Assembly: GCF_001665395.1 (NCBI RefSeq)
Contig: NZ_LZSG01000069.1
Location: forward strand, 1-64,000
Origin: Mycobacterium sp. 1164966.3
Lineage (GTDB): Bacteria > Actinomycetota > Actinomycetes > Mycobacteriales > Mycobacteriaceae
Length of the DNA: 64,000 nucleotides
Direction of reading: 5' to 3'
Every line of letters begins with the position of its first letter. The first letter of the stretch is position 1. This document shows, piece by piece, positions 46,403-54,293 of this stretch. The translations under genes and the position numbers were made by a program. Under the pieces are notes generated by a model, which was given only the letters and a program-made list of their open reading frames with translations, was not told the DNA's origin and made no database searches.

Positions 46403-47799
46403 CAAGGCAACAGTCCCTTGCCGTCGACGGCCTTCTGCACTTCCACGGTGAGTCGATCGGCGGTCCGCTGCGGGTCGATCGCGGTGACCGGACTCAGCGC
46501 CGAGGAAATCCGGATGGACACCGCTTGATAGACCGGCGTCGCCGGCCGCACGGCCGCGTCGGTGAGCTGCCGCCGGATGACGTCGTACATCGGATACTTC
46601 GCCTGGAACTGGGGGTCGGAGTACAGCGATGCGCGCACCGCCGGCAGACCTCCTTCGATCGAGATGTACTTCTGGTTGGCCGTGTTGCGCAGGCATCTGA
46701 CGGCCTCGAAGGCTTGCGCCCGGTGGCGGGTAGTGCGGGCCACCGTCAGGTTCAGCCCGCCAATCGTCACCTTGGCCGGCTTGCCCTGCGCCACAGCCGG
46801 GTAAGGCGCGAACCCGAACACCTTACGAGCGGCCGCATAGGCGATGCGGAACTGTTCGCCCGACGGCACGAATGCCCCCGCGTTGTCGACGCTGCCGGCC
46901 AACTCGGGAAGCTTGTCGAGCGGCAGGAAGGGCACCCCGCCCTTCACCGCGTTCTCCAGCATGGACGCCAGTACGTACGGCCAGTTGACCTCCAGCGCGG
47001 CCCTGCCCTGCTCGACCGCCAACCGCGCCGTACCGCCGTCGGTCCGGGTGATCGACGGGTCGGCGCCCGGAGCGGTGGCCACCGCCTTCAGGATCCGCAA
47101 CGCGGCGACGGTGGCGGCGCGGTGCTCGGGAGTGTCGGTCAGGGTGACATGGCGGCCGTCGTCGGAAAGAACCCGGCCCCCGGCGCTGACCAGCAGCGTG
47201 TTGAACCACACCACCAGCCCCTCCCCCTGGTTGGCCTGAACGGCGATCCAGCTGGGTCCGCCCGCGTCGTGCAACCTCGTCGCCTCGGCCACCATGGCGG
47301 TCCAGTCCTCCGGTGGGCGATCAACCAAATCAGCTCGGTACCAAAGCAACTGGGTGTTGGTGGTGACGGGCGCGCCGTAGAGCTTGTGCTTCCACCGGGC
47401 GGTCTCCAGTGGGCCGGGCAGCGTGTCGTCGGTGGCGTCGGCCTCGGCCAGCCCGGCCGGATCGGCGGACAGCGGCAGCGCCCAGCCCGCCTCGGCGAAC
47501 TCGGCGGTCCACACCACGTCCATGGCCATCACGTCCAGCGTCCGATCGTTGCCGGTCAGCCGCCGCGCCAATTGAAGTCGTTGCACGTCGGGAGACCTGG
47601 GCAGGCTGATGTGCTGGATGGTGAAGCGCCCGCCGAACTGCTCGTTGCAGTGCTGGGCAACGGCGGTGAACGTCGCCGCGTCGGTGGCGGGCGTGTACAA
47701 ACTGATGACCACGCCCGAACTTCCGGAGCCACACCCCGGCACCAGCATCGCGGCGGTCAGCGTCGCCGAAAAGGCGGCCGCCAACCGCCCGCGGCTCAC
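46402..47799 (-). CDS. lpqY: Trehalose-binding lipoprotein LpqY (Rv1235 homologue)
   Basis: 465-residue exported solute-binding lipoprotein. The signal ends in MLVPGC (Cys23), followed by GSGSSGVVISLYTPATDAATF and a family 1 solute-binding fold (NRTLDVMAMDVVWTAEFAEAGWALPL; GRAALEVNWPYVLASML; RIAYAAARKVFGFAPYPAV). It captures trehalose in the envelope for SugABC. GTG start, first gene of the importer operon, and 1 bp from the stop of the upstream same-strand Rv1234-like gene. Confidence 0.97.
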   Translation of the reverse strand: MSRGRLAAAFSATLTAAMLVPGCGSGSSGVVISLYTPATDAATFTAVAQHCNEQFGGRFTIQHISLPRSPDVQRLQLARRLTGNDRTLDVMAMDVVWTAEFAEAGWALPLSADPAGLAEADATDDTLPGPLETARWKHKLYGAPVTTNTQLLWYRADLVDRPPEDWTAMVAEATRLHDAGGPSWIAVQANQGEGLVVWFNTLLVSAGGRVLSDDGRHVTLTDTPEHRAATVAALRILKAVATAPGADPSITRTDGGTARLAVEQGRAALEVNWPYVLASMLENAVKGGVPFLPLDKLPELAGSVDNAGAFVPSGEQFRIAYAAARKVFGFAPYPAVAQGKPAKVTIGGLNLTVARTTRHRAQAFEAVRCLRNTANQKYISIEGGLPAVRASLYSDPQFQAKYPMYDVIRRQLTDAAVRPATPVYQAVSIRISSALSPVTAIDPQRTADRLTVEVQKAVDGKGLLP

Positions 47800-47800
47800 G

Positions 47801-48322
47801 TCAGATCGCCAGGCGCGCCAGCAGGTCCCGGGCCTTCTCCGCGTTCTGTGGATCGCAGAGGACGTCGTAGCGGCCCGCCACCAACTGCATGGTCGAGCTG
47901 AAATCCCTGGTGCCGCGCGCCATTGCGTAGGGCACCGCGGACGTGATCAGGCCGAAGAAAACCCCGGCGACCACGCCGGTGGGCAGCACGGCCCAGTTAT
48001 TGGTGAAGACGATCAGCACCATGCCGATGAACAGGCCGAGCCAGGCGCCGCTGAGCACGCCGCCGCCGAGCACCTTGGGCCAGGTCAGCCGGCCGGTGAC
48101 CCGTTCCACCTGCATCAAGTCGACGCCGACAATGGTCACCTGCTGGACCGGGAAGTCCTGGTCGGACAGGTAGTCGACGGCGCGCTGCGCTTCGGCGTAA
48201 GTGGGGTACGACCCGACCGGCCAGCCTCTTGGCGGTGTCGGCAGCCCGGGCACGCCGCGGGCGCCGGCCGCAGCCCCGGGCGTCGCGCCGGGAACTTGTC
48301 CGGGCTGGAAAGGACTAGTCAT
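47801..48322 (-). CDS. Small two-helix membrane protein, general-stress-protein-17M-like (Rv1234 homologue)
   Basis: 173 residues, about the size of Rv1234. A Pro/Gly/Ala-rich N-terminus precedes a YflT-like domain (SYPTYAEAQRAVDYLSDQDFPVQQVTIVGVDLMQVERVTGRL), two hydrophobic segments GGGVLSGAWLGLFIGMVLIVF and LPTGVVAGVFFGLITSAV, and a cytosolic end with YDVLCDPQNAEKARDLL. Start at ATG 48322 (MTSPFQPGQ). It precedes lpqY by 1 bp and probably heads that transcript. Function unknown. Confidence 0.85.
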   Translation of the reverse strand: MTSPFQPGQVPGATPGAAAGARGVPGLPTPPRGWPVGSYPTYAEAQRAVDYLSDQDFPVQQVTIVGVDLMQVERVTGRLTWPKVLGGGVLSGAWLGLFIGMVLIVFTNNWAVLPTGVVAGVFFGLITSAVPYAMARGTRDFSSTMQLVAGRYDVLCDPQNAEKARDLLARLAI

Positions 48323-48488
48323 CGTTCCGCATTCTCCTCTGTCCCGAATCTCCACCGGCCATCGTTCCACCTCCAGCGAGTTCGACGCCAACGCGACGTT
48401 AGCGCCGTCGAAGCCCTCGGTGCTGAGGCGCCGAATCGCGCTTCGTCTACGCCGCGCCTGCCCCGCCCGCATGGGCTAGGTTGATCCC

Positions 48489-49040
48489 ATGACGGGTCCC
48501 GCCGGCGGATATGGCCACAGCGGCCAGGACGATGACGCCACCCGGGCTGCGCCGACACCCTGGAGTGCCCCCGTGGAGCCACCCCCCGTCGACTATCCGC
48601 ACACGGACTACCCGCCGCCCAGTTACCCCGGTTATCCGCCTAATCCACCGGGCTACCAGCCGCCGGGCTACGGCTACCAGCCCGTGCCGGGCAGTCCTCC
48701 CGGCTATCCGGGCCCCGCGCCATACCCGGGCGCTTACGCCGCCTACCAGCCGGGATATCCCGCGCCGTCGTCCGGGAACAACGGACTGGCGATCGCATCG
48801 CTGATCACGTCGATCACCGGGTTGGTGCTCGGCATTCCCCTGACGCTGTTCTGCTGGGTCGGCATTCTGTTGCCCATCGTCGGCGTTGTGCTCGGGATCG
48901 TCGCGCTCAACCAGATCAAGCAGACCAACCAGCCGGGCCGCGGGATGGCCATCGCCGGCATCGCAGTCGGAGGCTTCACGATTGCGGCTGGCTTGATCGG
49001 GTTAGTGGTCTTCTTCGCCATCATCGCCGGCTCGCACTGA
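48489..49040 (+). CDS. Proline/tyrosine-rich membrane protein with DUF4190 (Rv1233c homologue)
   Basis: 183 residues. The first ~95 are Pro/Gly/Tyr-rich cytosolic repeats (PPNPPGYQPPGYGYQP), the rest two transmembrane helices of DUF4190 type (NGLAIASLITSITGLVLGIPLTLFCWVGILLPIVGVVLGIVALNQIK... GRGMAIAGIAVGGFTIAAGLIGLVVFFAIIAG). The pattern of a disordered proline-rich tail with a double helix is common in mycobacterial divisome or lipid-domain proteins. Function unknown. Divergent from the Rv1234-like gene. Confidence 0.85.
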   Translation: MTGPAGGYGHSGQDDDATRAAPTPWSAPVEPPPVDYPHTDYPPPSYPGYPPNPPGYQPPGYGYQPVPGSPPGYPGPAPYPGAYAAYQPGYPAPSSGNNGLAIASLITSITGLVLGIPLTLFCWVGILLPIVGVVLGIVALNQIKQTNQPGRGMAIAGIAVGGFTIAAGLIGLVVFFAIIAGSH

Positions 49041-49105
49041 CACCGGCCGGCTCGACCGGACACCGCACAGCTGCCGTCCAGGTAGCACCTGCTTAGGCTT
49101 TCCCC

Positions 49106-50444
49106 ATGGGATCGGTCAACAGGGTGTACGTCGCGCGACTTGCGCGGATGTTGGTGCTGGGTCCACTCGGCGAATCCTTCGGACGCGTCCGCGACGTCGT
49201 GATCAGTATCAGCATCGTCCGCCAGCAACCGCGCGTCCTGGGCCTGGTGGTCGATTTGGCCACCCGCCGCAGCATTTTCATACCGATTCTGCGGGTCGCC
49301 GCGATCGAGCCCAACGCGGTGACACTCACCACCGGCAACGTGTCGCTGCGCCGCTTCGAGCAGCGGCCCGGCGAAGCGCTGGCGATGGGCCAAATCCTGG
49401 ACACACCGGTCAAGGTCAACGATCCCGACCTGCCCGAACTCGTCAACGCCGACGTCGTGATCACCGACCTCGGCATCGAGCAGACCCGGACCCGCGACTG
49501 GATGGTGACCAGGGTCGCCGTCCGCAGCCACCGCCGGCTGGGGCGGCGCGGGCCGGTACACGTCGTCGACTGGCACAACGTGCAGGGCTTGACCCCGTCG
49601 GCGCTGGCGATGCCCGATCAGGGGGTGGCAGAGCTGCTGGACCAGTTCGAGGGACGTAAGGCGGTCGACGTGGCCGACACCATCCGCGGGCTTCCCCCGA
49701 AGCGGCGCTACGAGGTGTTCCGGGCGCTTGACGACGAACGGCTCGCCGACATTCTGCAGGAGCTGCCGGAGCTGGACCAGGCCGAAGTGTTGTCGCACCT
49801 GGGCACCGACCGGTCCGCCGACGTGCTCGAGGCGATGGACCCCGACGACGCCGCCGACCTGCTCGGCGTGCTCACCCCGACCGACGCCGAGATGCTGCTC
49901 ACCCGGATGGATCCCGACGAGTCCGACCCGGTGCGACGGCTGCTGACGCACTCCCCGGACACGGCCGGCGGCCTGATGACCTCCGATCCGGTGGTGCTGA
50001 CCCCCGACACCGCGGTGGCCGAGGCGCTGGCCCGGGCGCGCCACGAAGACCATGGACGCCAGCGCGGGGGTCAGGTCGGGGTCGCGCGCCCGGGCCAGCG
50101 CCTCGGCCACCGCGGTGTCGGGGGTCAGCCCCACCGGCCGCTACCTGGGCTGCGTACCGCTACAGCGGCTACTGCGTGAAGCGCCGGCAGAGCTGATCGG
50201 CGGAATCGTCGACACCGACCTGCTCACCTTGACGCCGGAGACCCCGTTGGCCTCGGTCACCCGCTACTTCGCCGCCTACAACCTGGTGTGCGGGCCGGTG
50301 GTCGACGATCAGAACCATTTGTTGGGCGCGGTCACGGTGGACGACCTGCTCGATCACCTGCTGCCACATGATTGGCGGGTGGATGCCCAGCAACTCGACG
50401 TTAACGGCAGTGTCGCCCCCGGAAGAGCCGGAGCAGGCAAGTGA
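49106..50444 (+). pseudogene. MgtE-like CBS-domain protein disrupted by an inverted duplication (Rv1232c homologue)
   Basis: The first ~295 codons read an MgtE-N-type protein (PRC-barrel start, EGRKAVDVADTIRGLPPKRRYEVFRALDDERLADILQELPELDQAEVLSHL, then a CBS start TSDPVVLTPDTAVAEALARAR). At 50042 the frame turns to nonsense (HEDHGRQRGGQVG) and ends at 50179. The CBS remainder (PTGRYLGCVPLQRLLREAPAELIGG...DHLLPHDWR) continues in another frame from about 50130 to 50444. The missing segment, RDPDLTPALASMVFVARP, is present but encoded on the minus strand between 46-bp perfect inverted repeats (49996-50129). The total is about 31 bp longer than an intact gene, so frame is lost. The stop overlaps the next start (GTGA). 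Assembly error is possible. Confidence 0.85.
49996..50129. repeat. 46-bp perfect inverted repeat with 42-bp inverted centre
   Basis: Arms 49996-50041 and 50084-50129 are exact reverse complements. The 42-bp centre, read on the minus strand, joins in frame with the right arm to give the normal protein sequence of this CBS region. Structure: A followed by the reverse complement of A+B, replacing B. This is the product expected of a strand-switch during replication, or of a palindromic assembly artefact. Confidence 0.95.
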
Positions 50445-50977
50445 GCAAAACGACCGCACCGCGCCGGCTCTACACCCCGCGCACTTCGCGGGGGTTCTCG
50501 CTGCAGGTGGACCCCGAAGCGGTCGGTCAGATCACCGAGTCCATCGCCCGCTTCTTCGGCACCGGCCGCTACCTGTTGCTGCAGACGATCCTGGTGCTGG
50601 CCTGGATATTGGTGAACTTGTTCGCCGTTCACTGGCGCTGGGACCCTTACCCGTTCATCCTGCTGAACCTGGCCTTCTCCACCCAGGCCGCCTACGCGGC
50701 GCCGCTGATCCTGCTGGCCCAGAACCGGCAGGAGAACCGGGACCGGGTGGCGCTGGAAGAGGATCGCCGCCGCGCCGCGCAGACCAAGGCCGACACCGAG
50801 TATCTGGCCCGCGAGCTGGCCGCCCTGCGGCTGGCCGTCGGCGAGGTCACGACCCGCGACTACCTGCGTCACGAGCTGGAAAACCTGCGTGCCGCGCTGG
50901 CCGAGCCGCAGTCGCCGGAGCCCGACAAGCACCCGGCGCGGGCAGCTGACAATGTGGAGCGGCGAGTGAAGAAATAG
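50441..50977 (+). CDS. DUF1003 membrane protein (Rv1231c homologue)
   Basis: 178 residues. DUF1003 core: two transmembrane helices with GTGRYLLLQTILVLAWILVNLFAV, the WDPYPFILLNLAFSTQAAYAAPLILLAQNRQ signature, then a charged coiled-coil-like tail (NRDRVALEEDRRRAAQTKADTEYL). GTG 50441 overlaps the stop of the disrupted upstream gene (GTGA), which implies translational coupling that the frameshift may impair. Function unknown. Confidence 0.9.
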   Translation: MSKTTAPRRLYTPRTSRGFSLQVDPEAVGQITESIARFFGTGRYLLLQTILVLAWILVNLFAVHWRWDPYPFILLNLAFSTQAAYAAPLILLAQNRQENRDRVALEEDRRRAAQTKADTEYLARELAALRLAVGEVTTRDYLRHELENLRAALAEPQSPEPDKHPARAADNVERRVKK

Positions 50978-51028
50978 GGGAGGACCAAATCCCCCATTGC
51001 GCCACTCCCGTAACAAGAGTTATGTATG

Positions 51029-51042
51029 GTGATCTAGTTCAC
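51029..51042. promoter_or_regulatory. CRP (Rv3676-type) binding site upstream of the lytic transglycosylase
   Basis: GTGATCTAGTTCAC is an exact GTGA-N6-TCAC palindrome, the core of the mycobacterial cAMP receptor protein site. It lies 72 bp before the GTG at 51114. Rv1230c is, as I recall, among predicted M. tuberculosis CRP targets. AT-rich sequence between site and gene fits a promoter. Confidence 0.75.
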
Positions 51043-51113
51043 GAAGCTAAGAAGAAACCGTAACTAACCGGACACGGTTTTCCGACGGCTCAACACAACT
51101 GAAGGACGGTCGA

Positions 51114-52604
51114 GTGCGCATAGGGGGACGCTGGGCTGCACACCCGGCCGTCGCGGCCGTGCGGCAGTGGCCGCGTCAAGCAACGCGAACACCCGCATTC
51201 GGTATCGCCGCCATCACGCCATTGGTTTTCGCCGCAGCCGTAGGGGGCGCTCCGGCTCCGCTGCCTGGAAAAACTCCGGCCGTGCGCGCCGTAACCCCGG
51301 TAGCCGCGGTAACAGCGTCGCACCGTGATCTGCGCGCCAACCCGTCCGGCCCTGGTGTGGTGGCCATCCCGCGGGCGCCCGCCAGGTTCCACGTCGCGGC
51401 GGCCACCATATCGGCGCCGCCGCCCCCGACGGTCGTGAATGCGCCTGGCACACTGGGCATTCCGAAAACGGCGCTGGCCGCCTACCGCAACGCCGAGCTG
51501 AAGATGGCCGCTGCCGTCCCGGGATGTGGCGTCAGCTGGAACTTGCTGGCCGGCATCGGCCGCATCGAGTCGGGCCACGCCGGCGGCGGTGCCGTCGACT
51601 CGCGCGGCACCGCGCTCAACCCGATCTACGGTCCCGCGCTGGACGGCACGCTGCCCGGCAATGAAGTCATCGTCCAGCAGAGCGTCGGCAACCGCGTCAC
51701 CTACGCACGTGCGATGGGGCCCATGCAGTTCCTGCCCGGCACCTGGGCGCGTTATGCCTCCGACGGCGACGGCGACGGCATCGCCGATCCGCAGAACCTG
51801 TTCGATTCGACGCTCGCGGCGGCCCGGTACCTGTGCAGCGGCGGGCTGAACCTGCGCGACCCCGGACAGGTCATGGCGGCCATCCTCCGGTACAACAACT
51901 CGGTCGCCTACGCGCAGAACGTGCTGGGCTGGGCTGCCGCATACGCCACCGGCGTGGTCCCGGTCGACCTGCCGCCGATCACCGGCACGCCGCCGCCGAT
52001 CGGCGACGGATTCCTGGAACACCCCGAAGGCCTCGGGCCCAACTTGGCGCTGAACCACACCGGCCTGCCGTACACCGACCCGTTTGCCGGGCGGACGCCG
52101 CTGATCGACCTCGGTGGCCAGACTCAACTCGTCAGCACCCAACCGATGTTCCCGTGGATGGCGCCTCCGGCGACGCAGGGCCCGGCGCCGCTGACGCTTG
52201 CGCCTGGCTGCACGCTGATCTGCATCGGCTCGCAGGGCCCTGGGCCGGGGCCGGGGCCGGGTCCCCTCCCCGCCGGCACGAGCCCGCAGCCGTCCGAGGT
52301 CGTCGCGCCGCCGATGGGGCAGCCGCCAGTTGCCGGTGCGCCGCCGATCGGGCAGCCACCAGTCGCCGGTGCGCCGAAGGTTCGCCAGGCACCGCCACCC
52401 GCCGGGGTTCCGCCCGTGGATCCGCTGGGGCCGCCGCCCGGCGCTCCCCCGGCTGAGACGCCGGCAGGCGCACCACCTGTGAGCCCGGCCGCCGGCGCGC
52501 CCAACGCCTCACCGGCGCCGAAGAAGCCGGCCGGCCAGCCCGGCGTGCCCACCGCACCCGCCCCGGCCGTGCCCAACGAGCCGCCGCCGGTTCCGCCCGC
52601 CTAA
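51114..52604 (+). CDS. Secreted lytic murein transglycosylase with long proline-rich C-terminus (Rv1230c homologue)
   Basis: 496 residues. An N-terminal hydrophobic segment (FGIAAITPLVFAAAVGGAPA) is a signal peptide or anchor. The transglycosylase domain (about 120-280) contains the catalytic Glu in NLLAGIGRIESGHAGGG and AMGPMQFLPGTWARYASDGDGDG, typical of family 2/MltB-like enzymes, plus LFDSTLAAARYLCSGG. The last ~130 residues are Pro/Gly/Ala-rich with a GPGPGPGPGP run and a two-copy 11-residue repeat, making it longer than the ~411-residue M. tuberculosis protein. Cleaves peptidoglycan glycan strands. A CRP-type site precedes it. Confidence 0.9.
   Translation: MRIGGRWAAHPAVAAVRQWPRQATRTPAFGIAAITPLVFAAAVGGAPAPLPGKTPAVRAVTPVAAVTASHRDLRANPSGPGVVAIPRAPARFHVAAATISAPPPPTVVNAPGTLGIPKTALAAYRNAELKMAAAVPGCGVSWNLLAGIGRIESGHAGGGAVDSRGTALNPIYGPALDGTLPGNEVIVQQSVGNRVTYARAMGPMQFLPGTWARYASDGDGDGIADPQNLFDSTLAAARYLCSGGLNLRDPGQVMAAILRYNNSVAYAQNVLGWAAAYATGVVPVDLPPITGTPPPIGDGFLEHPEGLGPNLALNHTGLPYTDPFAGRTPLIDLGGQTQLVSTQPMFPWMAPPATQGPAPLTLAPGCTLICIGSQGPGPGPGPGPLPAGTSPQPSEVVAPPMGQPPVAGAPPIGQPPVAGAPKVRQAPPPAGVPPVDPLGPPPGAPPAETPAGAPPVSPAAGAPNASPAPKKPAGQPGVPTAPAPAVPNEPPPVPPA
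52308..52373 (+). repeat. 33-bp tandem repeat, two copies, in the transglycosylase gene
   Basis: Units begin at 52308 and 52341 and encode P-P-[MI]-G-Q-P-P-V-A-G-A twice. It is a coding minisatellite in the proline-rich tail and a candidate length-variable locus. A GC-rich (gggccg)n-like stretch at 52236-52262 precedes it. Confidence 0.85.
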
Positions 52605-52660
52605 GACGGCCGGTCGGCTGGCCAAGCCGCCAAAAGCCGAGCCGCCTACACTCGGCGGTG

Positions 52661-53818
52661 ATGTCACGCCATGATGCTTCTCACTCCAACGCCGACCTGA
52701 ACGCGGCGATCCGCGCCGCATTGGGCAAGGTGATCGACCCCGAACTGCGCCGTCCCATCACCGAACTCGGGATGGTCAAGAGCGTCGACTTCGAGAAGGA
52801 CGGCGGCGTACACGTGGCGATCTACCTGACCACCGCCGCCTGCCCGAAGAAGACCGAGATCAGCGAGCGCGTCGGCCAGGCCGTCGCCGACGTCCCCGGC
52901 ACCGGCGCCGTCCGCGTCACCCTGGACGTGATGAGCGACGAGCAGCGCACCGAGCTGCGCAAGCAGTTGCGCGGTGACGCACGCGAACCCGTCATTCCCT
53001 TCGCCCAACCCAACTCGCTGACCCGGGTATACGCCGTCGCGTCCGGCAAGGGCGGGGTGGGAAAGTCCAGCGTCACAGTCAACCTGGCCGCCGCGATGGC
53101 CGCCCGCGGCCTGTCGGTCGGCGTGCTCGACGCCGACATCCACGGCCATTCCATCCCGCGCATGATGGGCACCAGCGACCGGCCCACACAGGTCGAGTCG
53201 ATGATCTTGCCGCCCATCGCCCACAAGGTGAAGGTGATCTCGATCGCCCAATTCACCGAGGGCAACACCCCGGTGGTGTGGCGTGGCCCGATGCTGCACC
53301 GCGCGCTGCAGCAGTTCCTGGCCGACGTTTATTGGGGTGATCTGGATGTGCTGCTGCTCGATCTGCCGCCCGGAACCGGCGACATCGCCATCTCGGTGGC
53401 TCAGCTGATCCCGAATGCGGAGATCCTGGTGGTGACCACACCACAGCTGGCCGCGGCAGAGGTCGCCGAACGGGCCGGCAGCATCGCGATACAGACCCGC
53501 CAGCGCATCGTCGGCGTGGTGGAGAACATGTCCGGGCTGCGGCTGCCGGACGGGTCGACGCTGCAGGTCTTCGGCGAGGGCGGCGGACAGCAGGTGGCCG
53601 AGCGGCTGTCGCGGGCGGTCGGCGCCGAGGTTCCACTGCTGGGCCAGATCCCGCTGGACCCCGCATTGGTGGCGGCGGGCGACGCCGGCATCCCGATGGT
53701 GCTGAGTGCGCCGGACTCGCCGGTGGGCAAGGAGCTGCGCAGCATCGCCGACAGCCTGTCGTCCCGACGGCGCGGGCTGGCAGGCGTGTCGCTGGGCCTC
53801 GACCCCACCCGGCGTTAG
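52661..53818 (+). CDS. mrp: Mrp/ApbC/Nbp35-type P-loop ATPase, Fe-S cluster carrier (Rv1229c homologue)
   Basis: 385 residues. An N-terminal MIP18/DUF59 domain (IDPELRRPITELGMVKSV) is followed by the deviant Walker A SGKGGVGKSS at about residue 126, DADIHGHSIP, DLPPGTGD, and VENMSGL. Unlike many Mrp proteins, I see no CxxC in VENMSG-L, where clusters are usually ligated, as is common in actinobacterial forms. ATG 52661 and the preceding GTG 52658 are equally usable. It probably delivers Fe-S clusters to apo-proteins. Confidence 0.94.
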   Translation: MSRHDASHSNADLNAAIRAALGKVIDPELRRPITELGMVKSVDFEKDGGVHVAIYLTTAACPKKTEISERVGQAVADVPGTGAVRVTLDVMSDEQRTELRKQLRGDAREPVIPFAQPNSLTRVYAVASGKGGVGKSSVTVNLAAAMAARGLSVGVLDADIHGHSIPRMMGTSDRPTQVESMILPPIAHKVKVISIAQFTEGNTPVVWRGPMLHRALQQFLADVYWGDLDVLLLDLPPGTGDIAISVAQLIPNAEILVVTTPQLAAAEVAERAGSIAIQTRQRIVGVVENMSGLRLPDGSTLQVFGEGGGQQVAERLSRAVGAEVPLLGQIPLDPALVAAGDAGIPMVLSAPDSPVGKELRSIADSLSSRRRGLAGVSLGLDPTRR

Positions 53819-53837
53819 GTAGGCCTGGCTTCGTCAC

Positions 53838-53895
53838 CGAACGTGGGCCTTAGGCACGAAAACCGCCTCGAATGCGTCCATATCCCCCACGTTCG
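53838..53895. repeat. Intergenic palindromic element, 10-bp arms
   Basis: CGAACGTGGG (53838-53847) and CCCACGTTCG (53886-53895) are perfect inverted repeats around a 38-bp centre. It lies between convergent mrp and tatB, where it may terminate both. H37Rv has lpqX and Rv1225c-Rv1227c in this interval, absent here. Size and design are like the 38129-38190 element (38-bp centre in both), though sequences differ. Confidence 0.7.
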
Positions 53896-53906
53896 ACGCT
53901 CAGCCC

Positions 53907-54293
53907 CTAAGTGGCGTCGGTGTCGAACGGCGTGCGCCCGGGGTCGACGGGCTCGGCGCGCTGGACCGGCTGAGCGGGCGGAGCGCCGTTGACCGGGGGT
54001 TCGAAGTTGCCCGTGAAGAGGGAGTCGTCGCCGTCGAGCAGATGCTTGGTGAGCGCCGCCCGCGGCGTGATGCCGCGTAGCTTCTGCAGCTCGCCGAGCT
54101 GTCCGCGTAGGTCGTCGAACTCCGGCCCGATGTCCTCGCGCAGCTGGTTCGTGACACCGCTGAGGTAATCGCGGGCCTGCCGCAACGCGCCCGCTGTCCA
54201 CCGGATGGCACCGGGGAGGCGCTCGGGGCCGAGGACCAGTAATCCGACCACCAGGAGCACCAGCATTTCCCCCCAGCCGACGTTGGCGAACAT
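53907..54293 (-). CDS. tatB: Sec-independent translocase protein TatB (Rv1224 homologue)
   Basis: 128 residues. One N-terminal helix MFANVGWGEMLVLLVVGLLVLGPERLP with the conserved GWGE and the Gly-Pro-Glu hinge, an amphipathic helix (AIRWTAGALRQARDYL), and a charged tail. Works with TatA/TatC to export folded proteins. It is immediately downstream of htrA with no intervening base, so it is part of the SigE-linked envelope module. Confidence 0.95.
   Translation of the reverse strand: MFANVGWGEMLVLLVVGLLVLGPERLPGAIRWTAGALRQARDYLSGVTNQLREDIGPEFDDLRGQLGELQKLRGITPRAALTKHLLDGDDSLFTGNFEPPVNGAPPAQPVQRAEPVDPGRTPFDTDAT

Noticed and set aside
49996..50129. Phase-variable invertible switch
   Set aside because: Perfect arms suggest an invertible segment, but neither orientation of the 42-bp centre restores the reading frame, and no recombinase gene is nearby.
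48743..50134. 463-codon open frame on the minus strand
   Set aside because: It is the antisense shadow of the MgtE-like and DUF4190 genes. Only its first ~35 codons resemble protein, because the inverted duplication placed that segment on the minus strand.
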